A stretch of 64,000 nt of DNA from Scolanthus callimorphus. Taxonomy: Eukaryota; Cnidaria; Anthozoa; Actiniaria; Edwardsiidae. Position 1 is the first letter of the stretch. Each line of letters starts with the position of its first letter. The stretch is from the NCBI GenBank assembly GCA_033964015.1, contig CM066920.1, positions 6,725,912 through 6,789,911 of the forward strand. The letters run 5' to 3'. A model generated the notes under the pieces. The model did not search any database. It was given only the letters and a program-made list of their open reading frames with translations, and was not told the DNA's origin. Of the stretch, positions 50,831 through 63,565 are shown one piece after another. The position numbers and the translations under genes were made by a program.

Positions 50831-52789
50831 AACTCCTTCAAGAAATTGATGTCTATTCCATATTTATCAATTAGGATGCCTGCAGTTTCTGATGGCCGTG
50901 GGCAAGGCGGATAAATGGATCTGCTTTTTGTAGCTAGCACACTTGAGTTTATCTCTAATGCCATTATTAGAATAAACGTTTATCATACGCCGCGCCCACA
51001 CGAAAATGTTTGTTTCGAAACTAACATCGTGATTTGTGGTGCACGGTTTCGAAAAGGATTACCACAGGTGACAGAATGACAACGTTTCGAACTGATTCTA
51101 CAATAAAGAAATTCTGAGTAGTTTTCCTGGTACCCACCACCTAATTCACCGTCCGGCCCTGTGACTTATCGAGTACCGTTGTTTTGACCTCTTCCGGAAG
51201 GTGAGAAATATGGATGATCAATATGCTCAATCCAATGTAAATTACAGGGGCGTAGCCAGGGGGGATCCTCGGGTGTCTGTGACCCCCCTTTTTAAGAAAA
51301 ATACAGTAAACATTAAGAAAAAAAATCGGAAAGCTGGAAAGAGGCACCATACATTTGTACAAATGTGACCCCCCCCCCCCCCCCCCTTCTTCTCAAATCC
51401 TGGCTACACCTCTGGATTTATCCTTAAAACTCTTCAAAACAGACATTTGAAAAAATACCGTATAAGGTCCCTTTTCGCTGAGCGAGGCCCGTTTGTGATG
51501 TACTTTTCATTTTCGCACTTTTCTGACTCGTGATTTTACTACATACATTCTCCGTATTCTCAGTAGTTAGGGGCGTAGCCAGACGCCACTGGCATTGTTT
51601 TCATAGCTCAACTCCCATTTTGTGCTGTATATATATTGTATTTTGGGGGCTTCACGAGGTACACAAATGCGTATTGACGACAGATGCGCCTAGTATTTTC
51701 CTACCGTAATTCTTCACACAAAACAGTAACCAACCTGGGAAGCCTGTGGTAAAATGTAATGTTGCCACGCCTGAATTTTATGGTATCTTATGAAATTCCT
51801 TTATTGTACCCGACGGCAATTCCTTTTACTCGGCGAGAACAAAAAGCAGTAAATAAATAAGACAAAACATCGAGAGCTAAGTAGTTTGCTTGACTCCATG
51901 CATGACTCCAAACAGCGAAACCCTTGATCTTTCAGTCTTTCGCGTACGTGCGAGTTAGGTTCTCGTTTTAGCGCTTAAAAGCGTTTGAGAATTAAGGGAT
52001 TAAACCAGCTTTGCAAAGTGTTATTATATGTGGTAAGGAAGGAAAATATTTATGACACTGTCAAAGATAGTTATGGATAAGTAGTTAGCGGTCGGGTCAC
52101 GCAAGCCACATAACGCAGTCACGATGTTATGTCGTGACGGCAAAAGCATAAAATAACGACAGAAACGCTCAGTATTTTTAATAAGGGGTGCTAACTTTGC
52201 TTTTCTGCTGAAGTGTTATATCGTTAATTTATTTGTGTACTTTTTCGCCTTAAAGCACAGACAGAGGTCTGCATAAATCCGTGAACTTCTCATGGCACAG
52301 GCTCAGTATTCATGTGTTTGTCCAAGGGAAAGCCGAACAATTTCCATTCTTATGTCATGGGAAATGACGGCTTTTCCCATTAATGAGTTTCTGAAGAACG
52401 TTCTTGTGAAGGGCGACAAAATTGAAATTTCAGCTCGCGTGTATGTTGCTATGCTTATGTTGCTATGGTGAACCAGCTATTCGATATACGTGTAGTGATA
52501 AGCCGGACTAAATAGGCCGCTTGTAATTAATTAATAAACATATATCTGAATACTCTTTATTTAAACCAGCATGCGTGTGTTGTAGCTTTCTTTGCATTAA
52601 AATGAAAAAAGGGGGCCGATAATAAATGATTAATTATTTAAAGTGCCTGCGCCCACCTTAATAGGACTCAGGCTACTTCCCACAAATCAGTGCCGCGCGC
52701 GCACCAAACCGAGGTTGACACCACTTTGCCAGAAACTTCTTCACTACTGACCCATCTTTCATGCGCGCGCCACAAGGATTTGTGGGAAC

Positions 52790-54040
52790 ATATAAAGAAC
52801 ATTCAACCAAACTGCCGTCGACCCGTTGACAGTTTTGGCGGAATTTTCTTTATATGTTACAAAACTACCTAATTAGAAAATTAGAAAATCGCCCTTATCT
52901 TACTTGGAAGGTCTGTAGGTATCTTTCCTCGTATCTGAGCGATTGTAGAAGGAAAATTAATCAAAACTTGTGGATGTTCGAGAAACATCGTTCTGTTCTC
53001 TTGCTCGTCATTTGTTTTTGTTTTTGGCCAAAGGGCCTCTGGCACGAGATTTAAAAAAAAAAACACAGGAAGCCCACGACAGGACTTTCTTACGCTTCAA
53101 CGAGGCGCGCGCTGCATTGTGGTAGTGTAGAGGGGAATGAATTTCCAAAACATGAGGCTCGTAACATGGTATTTTTGGGTCACATAGATTTCTTATTTTT
53201 GGCAGCAATTTCGATCCCTCCTGGGCCCAATGGTGAGTTTGCAGGTGTTGCGTGACATTTTGAATCTTGATCCTAATAAAATGAAAATACAATATTTGAA
53301 AGGAGCTTGCCAGAATTAAAAAAAGGCCGAAACTTTGAGCTCATTTGGGTAAATATTAGCAAAGTTATTGGCGCCCGAAGAAGGCTGTTTCTCTATATTA
53401 GGCCGACACAGACTAGTGGACAGTCCCTGGGACTTGTTCCCTAGTCTGTGCCGGCCTTTAATGTTGCCCACCACAACATTAAACCTATAGGAAAACAACC
53501 AACTACTGTGTTATTTATCGAAGCCACCTCAAATTTTAGGATTTGACATATTTCGATGAGCTCTTTTCCAATATGGTGTTTTTATTTTGCTGGATCAAAA
53601 TTCAAAATGTCACGCAACACCTGCAAACTCCCCATTGGTTACCTTAATTTTTGATCCCTGTTGTTTTCTGATCCCTGATCCGGACCTGAAACAACTATTG
53701 ATCCCCTCTCCGATCCTACCCTTTTGATCCCTGAGCCCGCTCCTCTGTGAGCCCTGATCCCGGCCATATTTTTTTATTGGGCTTTGATCCCATATATCAA
53801 GAAAATTTCGCCAAAACTGTCGTTTTGCCGACGTTGCAAAACTTCCTTATTAGGAAAATCCCCTTACCTTATTTGGAAGGTCTGTAAGTACTTTCTTTCA
53901 TATCTCAGCGAAAAAAGCAGGAAAATTTACGAAAACTTGCAGATACTTGAGAAACATCGATCTCTTTGGTCGCCATTTTGTTTTACCCCCCGCCGAGGGG
54001 CCTGAGACACGTTTTGAACACCACAGGCAGCCCGCGCGGA
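52790..54040. repeat. Direct repeat pair flanking an inverted-repeat element
   Basis: 52790-53085 and 53785-54035 are diverged direct copies (GGAAGGTCTGTA(A/G)GTA, GAGAAACATCG(A/T)TCT, GGGCCT(C/G)). Between them, 53227-53638 is an inverted-repeat unit with arms of about 70 bases (CCAATGGTGAGTTTGCAGGT and GTTGCGTGACATTTTGAA facing their reverse complement). Both direct copies can be read as PYL(T/I)WKVC(R/K)Y followed by (R/K)I.(Q/E)NL...EKHRS, which may be chance or a remnant of coding DNA. Confidence 0.55.
53227..53638. mobile_element. Inverted-repeat element between the direct repeats
   Basis: Arms CCAATGGTGAGTTTGCAGGT GTTGCGTGACATTTTGAATC and the reverse complement ending CCCCATTGG. A short inner palindrome GGCCGACACAGACTAG and CTAGTCTGTGCCGGCC sits at 53398-53457. 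Confidence 0.6.
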
Positions 54041-54689
54041 TTTGCCATAAAAACGACAGCACTTTCTTGATATACCATGTTACACCAAGATAAAGCGCCG
54101 TTTTCTATGGTTTCAAAAGTCGACGATTAGTATCATGAAGAGTGGTATTGTAGCGCTGGAATTCTCCAGATGTACTAATGCTGTTGGCAAAATAGGTACT
54201 TGCGGGTGATAAGTGATATTTACTTAGTCAGAACCTCACGATAACCAATTAGTTTGCATGTACGAGCCCTTCACATCAAGGTATTGTTTTCGTTATCAGA
54301 TGGATTTTTACAGCTACTCATATCTGTCACCACACAGAATTTTATTAATTTCGCTACTCAGTTTACTACATAAATTAAATCTGAAGCTATTATATCAAAG
54401 CAATGCTAACTAAACTATTCGATTTGTTAAGCTAATTCCTTAAATGTGGCCTCTTGGGAGCAAAAATAGAGCATAATGACCGCGCTGGGAGGTATAGTTT
54501 TTATAAAAACCACGAAGTGATTAAACTGAGATTTTGCAAAAATGGAAAGCAAAAGTTAAATAGTCTCACTGGCACCTTGCGGCAGGGTCATTAAGAATTG
54601 ATTGACAGTTACCGTGGGAACCCGTTTTGTCCGGCACCTGTAGCAATCACCCGCTGTACGCTTCAGTACTCTTGGTTTTCAAGTTCAAA

Positions 54690-55074
54690 ATGTCTCGCAA
54701 AGCAAAGAGCAAATGGAAGCGACTGAGCGAAAATATCCGCCCAAAGGAATCCATATCTCTTTCTGACGAAGTAGAACCAGACTTATGTATTCGCTTATTA
54801 AAATTTCCATCAGTCAGCAATTTTTCTGGTATCAAAACCAGACTGAAACACTCGAATGTTCAATGGATGGTTGAGTTCTTGCATTTAGATGGCATGAGCG
54901 TTTTATTGTCAGCTTTGGAAAGGCTTACAGAGCGTACTAGCAGGGCAAAGAGTCACTTTACTGATGCTGTCCTGCAATTAGAGTGTGCATGTTGTATAAA
55001 GGCGGTAATGAACTCTGAAACAGGGCTAAATTACATGATAAGAAACAGGGACATGGTGCGACGGCTTGGAGGTG
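54690..55074 (+). CDS. INF2-type formin alternative first exon C
   Basis: 128 codons plus one base, ATG 54690 to donor GTG|GTAAGT. This is the copy closest to vertebrate INF2. MSRKAKSKWKRLSENIRP parallels the INF2 opening (RKWAALKEKLGP), then come VEPDLCIRLLKFPSVSNFSG and IKTRLKHSNVQWMVEFLHLD, then DAVLQLECACCIKAVMNSET and GLNYMIRNRDMVRRLGGG. ATG 54690 is chosen over in-frame codons further up because of that match. The encoded part is the N-terminal half of the DID. As it resembles INF2 best, it may be the ancestral first exon of the array. No downstream formin exons follow before exon D. Confidence 0.82.
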
Positions 55075-55440
55075 GTAAGTACAGTTTTTACTCACTGATT
55101 TTTCAAATTTCCTTTTCGGAATGTCAGTTTTTGATCGCGTGAAACTGCAATTCGGAGTCCATTTGTATTAATGACCTTATTTGTACCAAACTCTTTTTCG
55201 GTAAGTTAATCTCGTTGAAAATTGATTATATTTTATGAGATCGTTATCACGTAGAAAATACGCTTAGTTTTTTTGTGTGTCAGTTTTCTTTGTTTTTGCT
55301 TGACGTTTGATTACATTTGTAGTGTACAAATTTGAAATTAATCAGTCTTTAACGACGGGTAAAAGCTTGCGTTTTACATGAAGCTTTGCTGTGTCATTTT
55401 AGTGATCGTTATCACATAAATATCACACTGTTTAACGATA

Positions 55441-55511
55441 CCCTCACGCATTATCACGATGTTTACACGAAAAAAGCCCTCACGCATTGTCGCGATGTTT
55501 ACACGAAATAA
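55441..55511. repeat. Short tandem duplication, 36-bp unit
   Basis: CCCTCACGCATTATCACGAT GTTTACACGAAAAAAG is followed at once by CCCTCACGCATTGTCGCGAT GTTTACACGAAATAAG. Confidence 0.8.
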
Positions 55512-56301
55512 GAGAGAAGCATTAGCACTTTCGGAGCAAATAAAATTTTCCACTTTTAATTTTTATGTGCCGCAAATTTTAATTTGACGCAGATAAAAAC
55601 GACCGTGCAGACCTTGTGTTCAATAGCGAAATAATGAGATTTAATAATTGATCATCCAGTAAACTCTTTACAACTGAACAAGCTACTATTTGAAAAAAAA
55701 TATCGAGAATAATTCTCTAGTTATGCAGAAAACTGAAGAGCTAACCAAAGTATTCAAGTAGATAATACTAAAAGTATTATTAAAAGCTAAAGCAGAGTCA
55801 TTGTTAATAGTAGTGGTAGAGAACTATTTTTCTAAGAGTGACAAATAGATTTTAACAGAAATATATATTAATGTTCTCTTATGAGGGACGAGAGCCATTT
55901 TACATATTCTGCTGGAGTAATGACTTTGGGAGCTCCTTTTAATAATATACCACTTTCATTTCTATCAAAATCAAAGTCTATCTAGTGATACTTCACATAG
56001 AGTCTATTCAGTTTTTTAAAAACAACTTTAACTATTGTTTTTGTGTGGATTGTGAATTTTTGAATTACAGCTACTCTTTTGCTCTCATTCAATTATACAT
56101 ATCGCATTTTCTGCATTTATTATTAATGACAAAAGGTATCATCAAATACACTTTGCGTAGTATTTTACTCTGTTGCTAATTGAACATTAATATAACGCAA
56201 ATCTAATTGAAATTCAAATATATTGCGAAAATTACGCAGTTTATATAAGTTGGAACTTCTAAGATTACGTATTTACAACGACAGAAGTTTTGAAGATTGT
56301 T

Positions 56302-56577
56302 TTACAGCTAAAATCATCGCATCGGGACCCACGTAAATTCTTTTGGATTTTTGACTGAGCTGTTCCGCCAATCAAATTATCTGGGCCAATGAATTTCTTG
56401 CCCTGTTTCGCCTATAGAGTCAACTGACACTAAAACCAGACAACGTCGCGACGGAAAGCCAGGCGACTGCACTGGGCGAAACAGGGCAAGAATCTGATTG
56501 GCTCATAAGATTTTACTGGCAGAACAGCAAAGCCAATTTTGAAAACGCGGGTCGCGATGCAACGATTTTAGCTGTAA
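56302..56577. mobile_element. MITE with TTACAGCTAAAATC ends
   Basis: TTACAGCTAAAATCATCGCA TCGGGACCC pairs with GGGTCGCGATGCAACGATTT TAGCTGTAA. An inner hairpin TTCTTGCCCTGTTTCGCC with GGCGAAACAGGGCAAGAA is nested. A related, decayed copy lies at about 60450-60650. Confidence 0.7.
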
Positions 56578-58934
56578 TGCCATTCGAATTGTTTGTATGA
56601 AGTTGACAGTTCTGGGTGCAGTATCCAAGAAATAGTACTATATTTAGACTTTTTTACCTCCCATAAAAATCGAAAATCTCTTGTTTCGATTGTCTCGAAA
56701 ATGCCGAGTCTGCTTGCTTTGTTTTTTATTTATAACATAGAGTTTTGGCGAGTTTTTAAAGTCAAATTTTAAAAGCATCGAGTAGAATAAGATCAGAGAG
56801 CACTGCCTTTTTAGACTCTACTACATTGGGCGCATGTAGAACGCGCGGGGTTTTCATCGGAGAAATCAAATTTTAGAGTTGGAAAAAAAAATTGAAGTCA
56901 TTTACCGGCTTAGACTGTAACCTCGGCCTGGATCGTACAACCAATTTTGAATGAGTCCTCAACGCGAAACAACGTGGTTTTTCCCATGCATGGGTTTCTG
57001 CAGAAATCCCCTGTGTACATGTGTCGTAATTTGAATTCAATCAAATGTGATTTTAATATAGCTTGTCAATTCCAGAACTTTCCTCATGAGTAGTTTTCAT
57101 TTAACATTAAATTCCATGAACTTCCTCAGTGGGGCGATTCTCACGGAACACGATAAAAACAAAAAGAACTTAATCCAACGTTCAGACGTCACGAACAACT
57201 TAAACTGATCATTAATAGCAGTTTCCTTTGAATGTCAAAAACAGAATCAAAACAAATCAAAAAGAGGCATCCAGAAATGTTCACGCGTGTGAAATTAAAA
57301 TTGTAGATTTCTCGCCATAAAGCTACTCAGGAAATCTGTTCACACTCATCCGAATCCACTCATAATAATAGAGGATACCCGGGTGCTCTTATCGTCTCTT
57401 TCGATGGCTATATATCAGATATATCAAAAGGGAATCAGTATTTAAAGTGACAAGGTAGAATAGCAGTGAAGTTGTTAGCAGTCTCAGTCGGATCGCCTCA
57501 AGCGGTATATGAGCACGTTTTCAATCGGTTTTGTCAACGTACTTTCCAATTTATCTCGCTATAAAAGTAACAATTTTGCCTTATGATTTTCGAGTACTTT
57601 GTCCGAATGCTCGAGAAAATGATTGGAAAAGGTAAAACCATCAGAGCACTCTTTATATTCACTTTCTTCAGTCAAGAGTTTAATATACCCGCTAGACACT
57701 TTTTTCGAGTAGAGGAAGTATTTCCCGTAATCTTCAGACGGCCTTCCTCAGAAACTCGAATATCTCGATTGTTCAAAGCATTCTAGGCCATCTAAATATT
57801 CCAACATAGCGCATTCGGTGTGCGATCTAACGTTGATGATTCGATTAGCAGGGCGCATGTGCGTTTTTTTTCCTGGAACTTTCAATGGCTACTCTACCCA
57901 TACATTGCCTCAAAAATATTTTTGGTGAAGCTTTTAATGGGTATCACACAAATTTGTTTAAAACTTTTTATTTTTGAATTTTATTGTTGCATGTTTACAT
58001 CGTTATCTGGAATATCCTCTAAGTGGCCTGTTTGCACCCGATGGTTTTCCATTCGGTTTATCTGCCGCTCTTGAAACATTCTGAAATAAATGGGAAGATT
58101 TAATACCTCAAGCCCTTGGCTGTGTTTGATATATAACGTTGATTTCAACAACAATTAATCGATCAGAAACTGATTCTTTACCGCTTTTAATATTTCGGTT
58201 TGTCTTTTTATATTATTGGAAATTAAGGAGAAAAAATCGATAAATGATAAGTGCAGTATTTTCTCCCCAAATGTATATTACCTTAACTTTAATATATAGG
58301 CCATATCGATCTTACTTTATCGGCTGAAATCTTCATTGATATATTCGTTATACATATCTCTGCATTAAAAACCCTTAGCAGTGGAAATGGTCACATTTGC
58401 ATTGATCGGGAGTTTTTTTTGCAAAAATGAAATACAGAAAGTCAAAATACCCTCCTTGTTAAAAGTTAAACATCGGCATCGATTTCTTTTAAGTTAAGTA
58501 AAAACACACTGTGATTGAAGACTGGAACTTCATATGATTTTTTTTTGTATTGCAAACAATACTACTCAGAGTTAATTAAGACTCGGCGGTGATTTCTTCA
58601 CTTTAATCAAACAACAATGTAGCTACGCATTAGTCAGTCTAACCCTATAGTATGAGCAGTGAGTGGCAGCTCTATAGCATTTTGTAAAATATACGTGTAA
58701 ATTATTAATTCAGAACATTACTTTTTGTGATGCCAGCTATTTTGACTCTGTGGTTGAGGCAAGCATAATTACAAAATGCTAGATCACAAGGCTGTGTCGG
58801 AACCTCTTAGATGTAATCCCAGAAATGGTGATCAGAGATTTTAACGCGTGCAAATGGAACATCTTATCTGGGTAAAACGGTGTTGTATTACCGTTACTGT
58901 AAGTGTGAAAAGCAGCGGTTTCTAACGGTGGAAA

Positions 58935-59319
58935 ATGTCAAGGATGGTTCCGTTGAACTTCAAGAAGGGGTGGAACGTTTTACGACCTTCGAATATCACG
59001 TCTGTTGTTTTGTCGCTCTCCGACGATGACCCTGTAATTTGCGTCAAGCTCCTTGCGTTTCCATCTCGGAAAGTCTTCGTGGAGTTAAAACACAGAATTG
59101 AATGCTGTTCCCGACATTGGCTTAGCGAGTTTGTTGATCTAGGTGGATTAAACCGCCTTCTTGATGCGCTTACTGTATTAGGCAGAAGAGGACAAGAGAG
59201 GTTTTTCAGTACACTTGAAAAAGTCGAATGTGTCAGGTGTATCAAAGCAGTTGTGAACTGTAAAGTTGGAATGGAAGCTTTGATCGCGAGCAAGGTGCTG
59301 GTTCGAACTCTTGCGGAAG
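58935..59319 (+). CDS. INF2-type formin alternative first exon D
   Basis: 128 codons plus one base from ATG 58935 to donor AAG|GTATGG. It is the most diverged copy: DDDPVICVKLLAFPSRKVFV has lost the usual E-L-C of PELC, and the N(F/Y)S motif is gone. WLSEFVDLGGLNRLLDALTV, then LEKVECVRCIKAVVNCKVG and VLVRTLAEG keep the DID pattern and length. The frame is clean despite the divergence, which argues for selection on the protein. The basic N-tail (MSRMVPLNFKKGWNVLRPSN) differs from the others. It could give a DID with altered partner binding. No further formin exon follows before exon E. Confidence 0.75.
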
Positions 59320-62300
59320 GTATGGAATTTTTCGATCAATTGTTCTTTTTGTTATTTGTAACGAGGCTAATTGCGAGGGAAAAATCACGCACACCTTACT
59401 TCTGCATCTTTTCCATCACATTTTATAGTTCATTTATTCGCACTATGTAAACTAGCCAAGGTGAAATTTTAGCATTTGATTTTTTTCATCTTTCGGGCTG
59501 CATTACTTTGACATGACATATTTGTATCGATATTTCTAATGACAATTCAAGCGATCTAATGGAATAACAATCAAAATCTCACCCTGTAGGAACTCTGACC
59601 TAAGAACCTCTATTTGAAAAATATTCCTTCGAATGACACACATTAGGCGTTCCATCATTATGACCCCCTTTGTGTTTTTATTGTTTTGTCCGTTGCATAC
59701 AAAATAACCTCTTTTTACGAGATTCAAAAGACATAAATACCATTTTCTATAACAGAATAAATAGCCCCCGGCGTTTTTAGGTCTTTGGTAGGAGGAAACA
59801 TGACGTCATTTCGAAAATAAATGACGTAATGAAAGTTACTTCTTGCGCTAAGCATAGAAAGTCAGAATGTGAGTTTTCCCCGAAACCGTCAGAATTAAGT
59901 ATCTAGAAATTTATCAATGGAGATGTCATCTGATGTCATGCCGGTGGTTACCATAGCGTGAATGTCAGCTTTCCATTCGCGATCGTTCTCGATCGTGGTA
60001 CCCTTTTCACTGCAAGTCTCCTCCGCAAAGCGAGACGCGTATATGATCGAGAACAAATGGACCGGTGAAACTCATGCTATTTTACTTGGTGTCTCGTGCA
60101 GATTGACGTTTTTGTCTTCGGTTTCGTCGTCCTTTTCCTCGTGACAGAAAAGATGACGGGACGCATTCCGAAAAAATACAAATATCGCTCCCACGTGTGA
60201 TGACGATTGCATAACATAAGAAAAGCAGGGTCATTTATCCTGTCATTCTTGTCATCGCTTTCCAACGACATAAGAGTGCACCTTCTTCCCGGTGGGAAGG
60301 GAAGCGTTGAAGGTTTATATTTCAATTGTTCACATGGGCATTTTGACGGTAGTGACTTTGTGCAGATCATAGCTGATCCATAGCTAAGTCGATGTTACAT
60401 GCTGCGCGTTTTTAAAACGTCGCTTTGGGTGTGCGTCGACTGTGCGATGTTGGTTTTTAAAGGTTCTTGTCCTGTTTCGTTTGCCTAGTGCAGTTGAATG
60501 GCTTTCTGTCACGGCGAAAACCCAATCGACTGCACTAGGCAAAACGGAGCCACTAATTGGTTTAGGAGGTTTGACTGACGGAAAAGAAAAATCAAAATCA
60601 AAACATGTTTCGAAAATTCCCAGCGCGAAACCGCCTTGGCTGTAATATCGTGTTGGATATTACATATGATCTTGGAAGGAATACAGATAATTAATTTGTG
60701 TGTGGGTATCGACAGATTATTGACATAAAATCTTTCTCATAATGAATGACTACAAGAAACCGTCTGATCCTTGGAATATAGAAACATTATAAAGCAATGG
60801 ATGATCATTGCTTTCATTCAGATTTCCAATTCCATGGGATTTCCTGTCGTGGGGGTTTTGCAATTAGTGAACTTCTAAGTGTTAATCCACGTTAGGCAGA
60901 GGGAGAATATTATTTATCATGTGTCAGGGTATGTCCTCAGTCCTCACTACTTTACCATGAGATTAATTGGCAAATATATTTCGTTTTTTGGCCAATTGTA
61001 ACATTGGTAAGCGCGAAAACGAAGCGTTTTCCTTGAACTCTTAATCGCAAAAGTGCAGCAATTTGATTTATCCGCCATTTATCCCCCCCCCCCCCCCCAC
61101 CCCCATCCCCACACGCGACAAAAGGTCCACTTTTAAGGGTTTGAAAAAACACTGTTTTAGCGACTAAATGGGCCAAACAGAACACTGCGGTCATTTTGGC
61201 ATACGTCCAGTTTCGTATACAGGCCCTGGCTACGGGCCTGTTTAGTTAAGTGTTTTTAGCTATGAGAATACGAGTGATGTACTTTTACAAGGTGTAAACC
61301 ATTTTTTTTGTAGCTACGGTGACTGTTAGCTTCCATTAAATATTGCAACAACAAAAAAAATCAATCTTAGCACATACTCTTGCTGCGTTTTATCAAACAT
61401 TTGACGTGAGAATTTTAATCTTTGAATATTCTGAAACATTCAATCTTAGAATATTCTGAGAATTTCAATCTCAGAATATTTTCTTGGAGTGTTTTATCAA
61501 ACGTTTGACGTCACTGAAAACGAAGGCAAATTTAATCACTGCAAACTTAAAACATATTAATTGCACGAACTAATCGACGGCTTCGCGAATTATTTCTGTG
61601 CGAAAAGCCCGGTAAATACCAGCTTGTTTTAGATGCTTTTTGATGTGTATTTCCGAAAATGATTTTGTGATAACTCTTTCCCCCTACTGTAATTATGATG
61701 CTCTTGGCCAATTTGTCCGTAATTCAGACTGCCACTTACTTACATATCCATATATATTTGGAGTGATTTCTTACGAAAAACACTTTAAACAGAGGTAAAA
61801 CTTCTAGCAACCACTAGCAACTCATGATCAGCAAACTCTTGTAGTTGGCGTTTTAAACCTAACTCGATTGGCCGAAAGTATTTGAAGTAAAATGAAAGCT
61901 TCGTTGTGATTGGTCCATATTCCCCACGGGATTCTCATATCCAGAACTTTTCACCCCGTGACTTTGATCAAACGCGAAGATAGGAAGTGCCAACGTACTC
62001 TACCGTAGCGGATGAGAATCAGGCTACTCTCCACAGGGTACCCGACTGACCTTGCTTAGACCATGATGTTGATCAGACGCGGAAGTAGTGCCAACTATCT
62101 CCACCGTAGCGAGGCTACTACCCCACCGAACCTATGATCAGTCACTTTATGAACTCGAGTGACAAATACAAATATTTGGCATTTGAAGTGAGGGGTCTGA
62201 AGCTATGCAAAGAAGAATCATTACGTAACAAACTTCATATTGACATTCCAAAAAAATTAGTTAGTATGGAGCCACCTTAATTGAACAAATAACTGTGACT

Positions 62301-63565
62301 CCCTGGAGGGAAAGACCCGGAAAGAAGATAAAATTTATAACAGACGGCTTAATTGCGTCTACGCGCACTAACGTGAAAAGATCCTGTAGAAACTGCTTTC
62401 TCTACGTCGGTATTTTGTCTATCAGAATGAATGACGTCCAGCGGATCGGTCTCTGAAACTTTTCTCCATGGATACAACCCTGTAGGTGATAAAAACACTC
62501 TTATCTCTTTCCCGCACCCAGAAATCCGCCAGAGCTCTTCCATCGCGCATGCGTTGTACGCCCTCAAGTACCCTTTATCGAGCCTGTGCGTTCCACTATG
62601 CCCTGTAGGTAATTATGGCTTATCTTTTCCACACCCCATTGCAAGTCTCTCTATCTCAAGATTCCCAGGCATTTTGAGCTCTTTCTGCGAACATAGTTTC
62701 GCGAGCTGGAATATTAACCCACTTAACATTTTGGTGCGAAATGTCTAATTAGTATTTTGAGCGTTTGGAAGTGAATATATGGAAGTATGCTAGTGTTTTC
62801 ACGTAAAAGAATGACAACGCAACCAAGGTTGATGTTAAAAGGCGTTCTATTTACAATGTAGAACAGTATAATGTATCTTCATATGTATTTTCTTGTGTGT
62901 TTTGGACCACAGTTTTTTACTGAGATAAAACTTTTGCTGTCCTATATAATGTTTACCGTGTATCAATAAATATGCTGGCTGCGATTAATTTCATTTACGC
63001 TAGACAAACAATTATCTTTATTGAAATTGCTTTTTAATGGTTAATCTCGCTAAACTAGATTCAAAACAGTTTAACCTATCGAATTGATTAAAAAACGTAA
63101 TAAATTGTCAGTCATGTAGGATTGACGTTGGTCCAAGTTACACATCGTTTATTTATATATAGATTTCACAGGAACACTAGCAAGGTCATTTTGGAGGTTG
63201 AAAATATAATTAAAATTGCTGTCTTTTCGCGAAGCATACTTTTTTAAAACGTTCACGGCCTCGGCTCACAAGATGGTATGCTGAGGCAATGAAATAATCC
63301 ATTGGATCGTTTTCTTCAAAAATCGTTAAGTAAAGACAGCAGCTTGGAGTCGATGGCAGACATTAATTAGACGGCAACCACTCTCCTGAAGCTACGGAGT
63401 CCTTGGTTTATTGGGACAGATTTTAATTTAAATGCGGTGTCTACCCTAGCGGATAAAGTCAACTACTAAGATATCTCGAATTCGCTGATTTGAGAGGAAG
63501 AAGTAGAGGAAAACTGAGGAATTTATTATACACTTTGAAGAATTGTTAATAATACTGTATGCGTT
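59320..63565 (+). other. Interval between formin exons D and E
   Basis: Contains a relative of the 56302 MITE (60450-60650), a poly-C run near 61084-61098, a local repeat of CTTGGAGTGTTTTATCAAAC/GCGTTTTATCAAACATTTGA words (61380-61520), and a duplicated CCAC/TACCGTAGCG segment near 61990-62115. No exon seen. Confidence 0.5.
60450..60650. mobile_element. Decayed relative of the MITE at 56302
   Basis: TTCTTGTCCTGTTTCGTTTG CCTAGTGCAGTTG with GACTGCACTAGGCAAAACGG, and the end GCGCGAAACCGCCTTGGCTG TAAT, resemble the inner hairpin and right end of the 56302 element. The left end is unclear. Confidence 0.45.

Larger units (their letters stand above)
48839..54689 (+). other. Interval between formin exons B and C
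   Basis: Holds a local duplication (49450-49675), a CGTTTTC-rich hairpin MITE (50639-50830), a poly-C run near 51369-51387, and a block of direct and inverted repeats (52790-54040). No formin exon is visible. Confidence 0.55.
55075..58934 (+). other. Interval between formin exons C and D
   Basis: AT-rich. Contains a 36-base tandem duplication (55441-55511) and a 276-base MITE (56302-56577). No coding match; short open frames such as 57583-57786 and 57820-58074 look random. Confidence 0.55.

Noticed and set aside
57583..58074. Hydrophobic open frames before formin exon D
   Set aside because: No family resemblance, no splice context, AT-rich composition.
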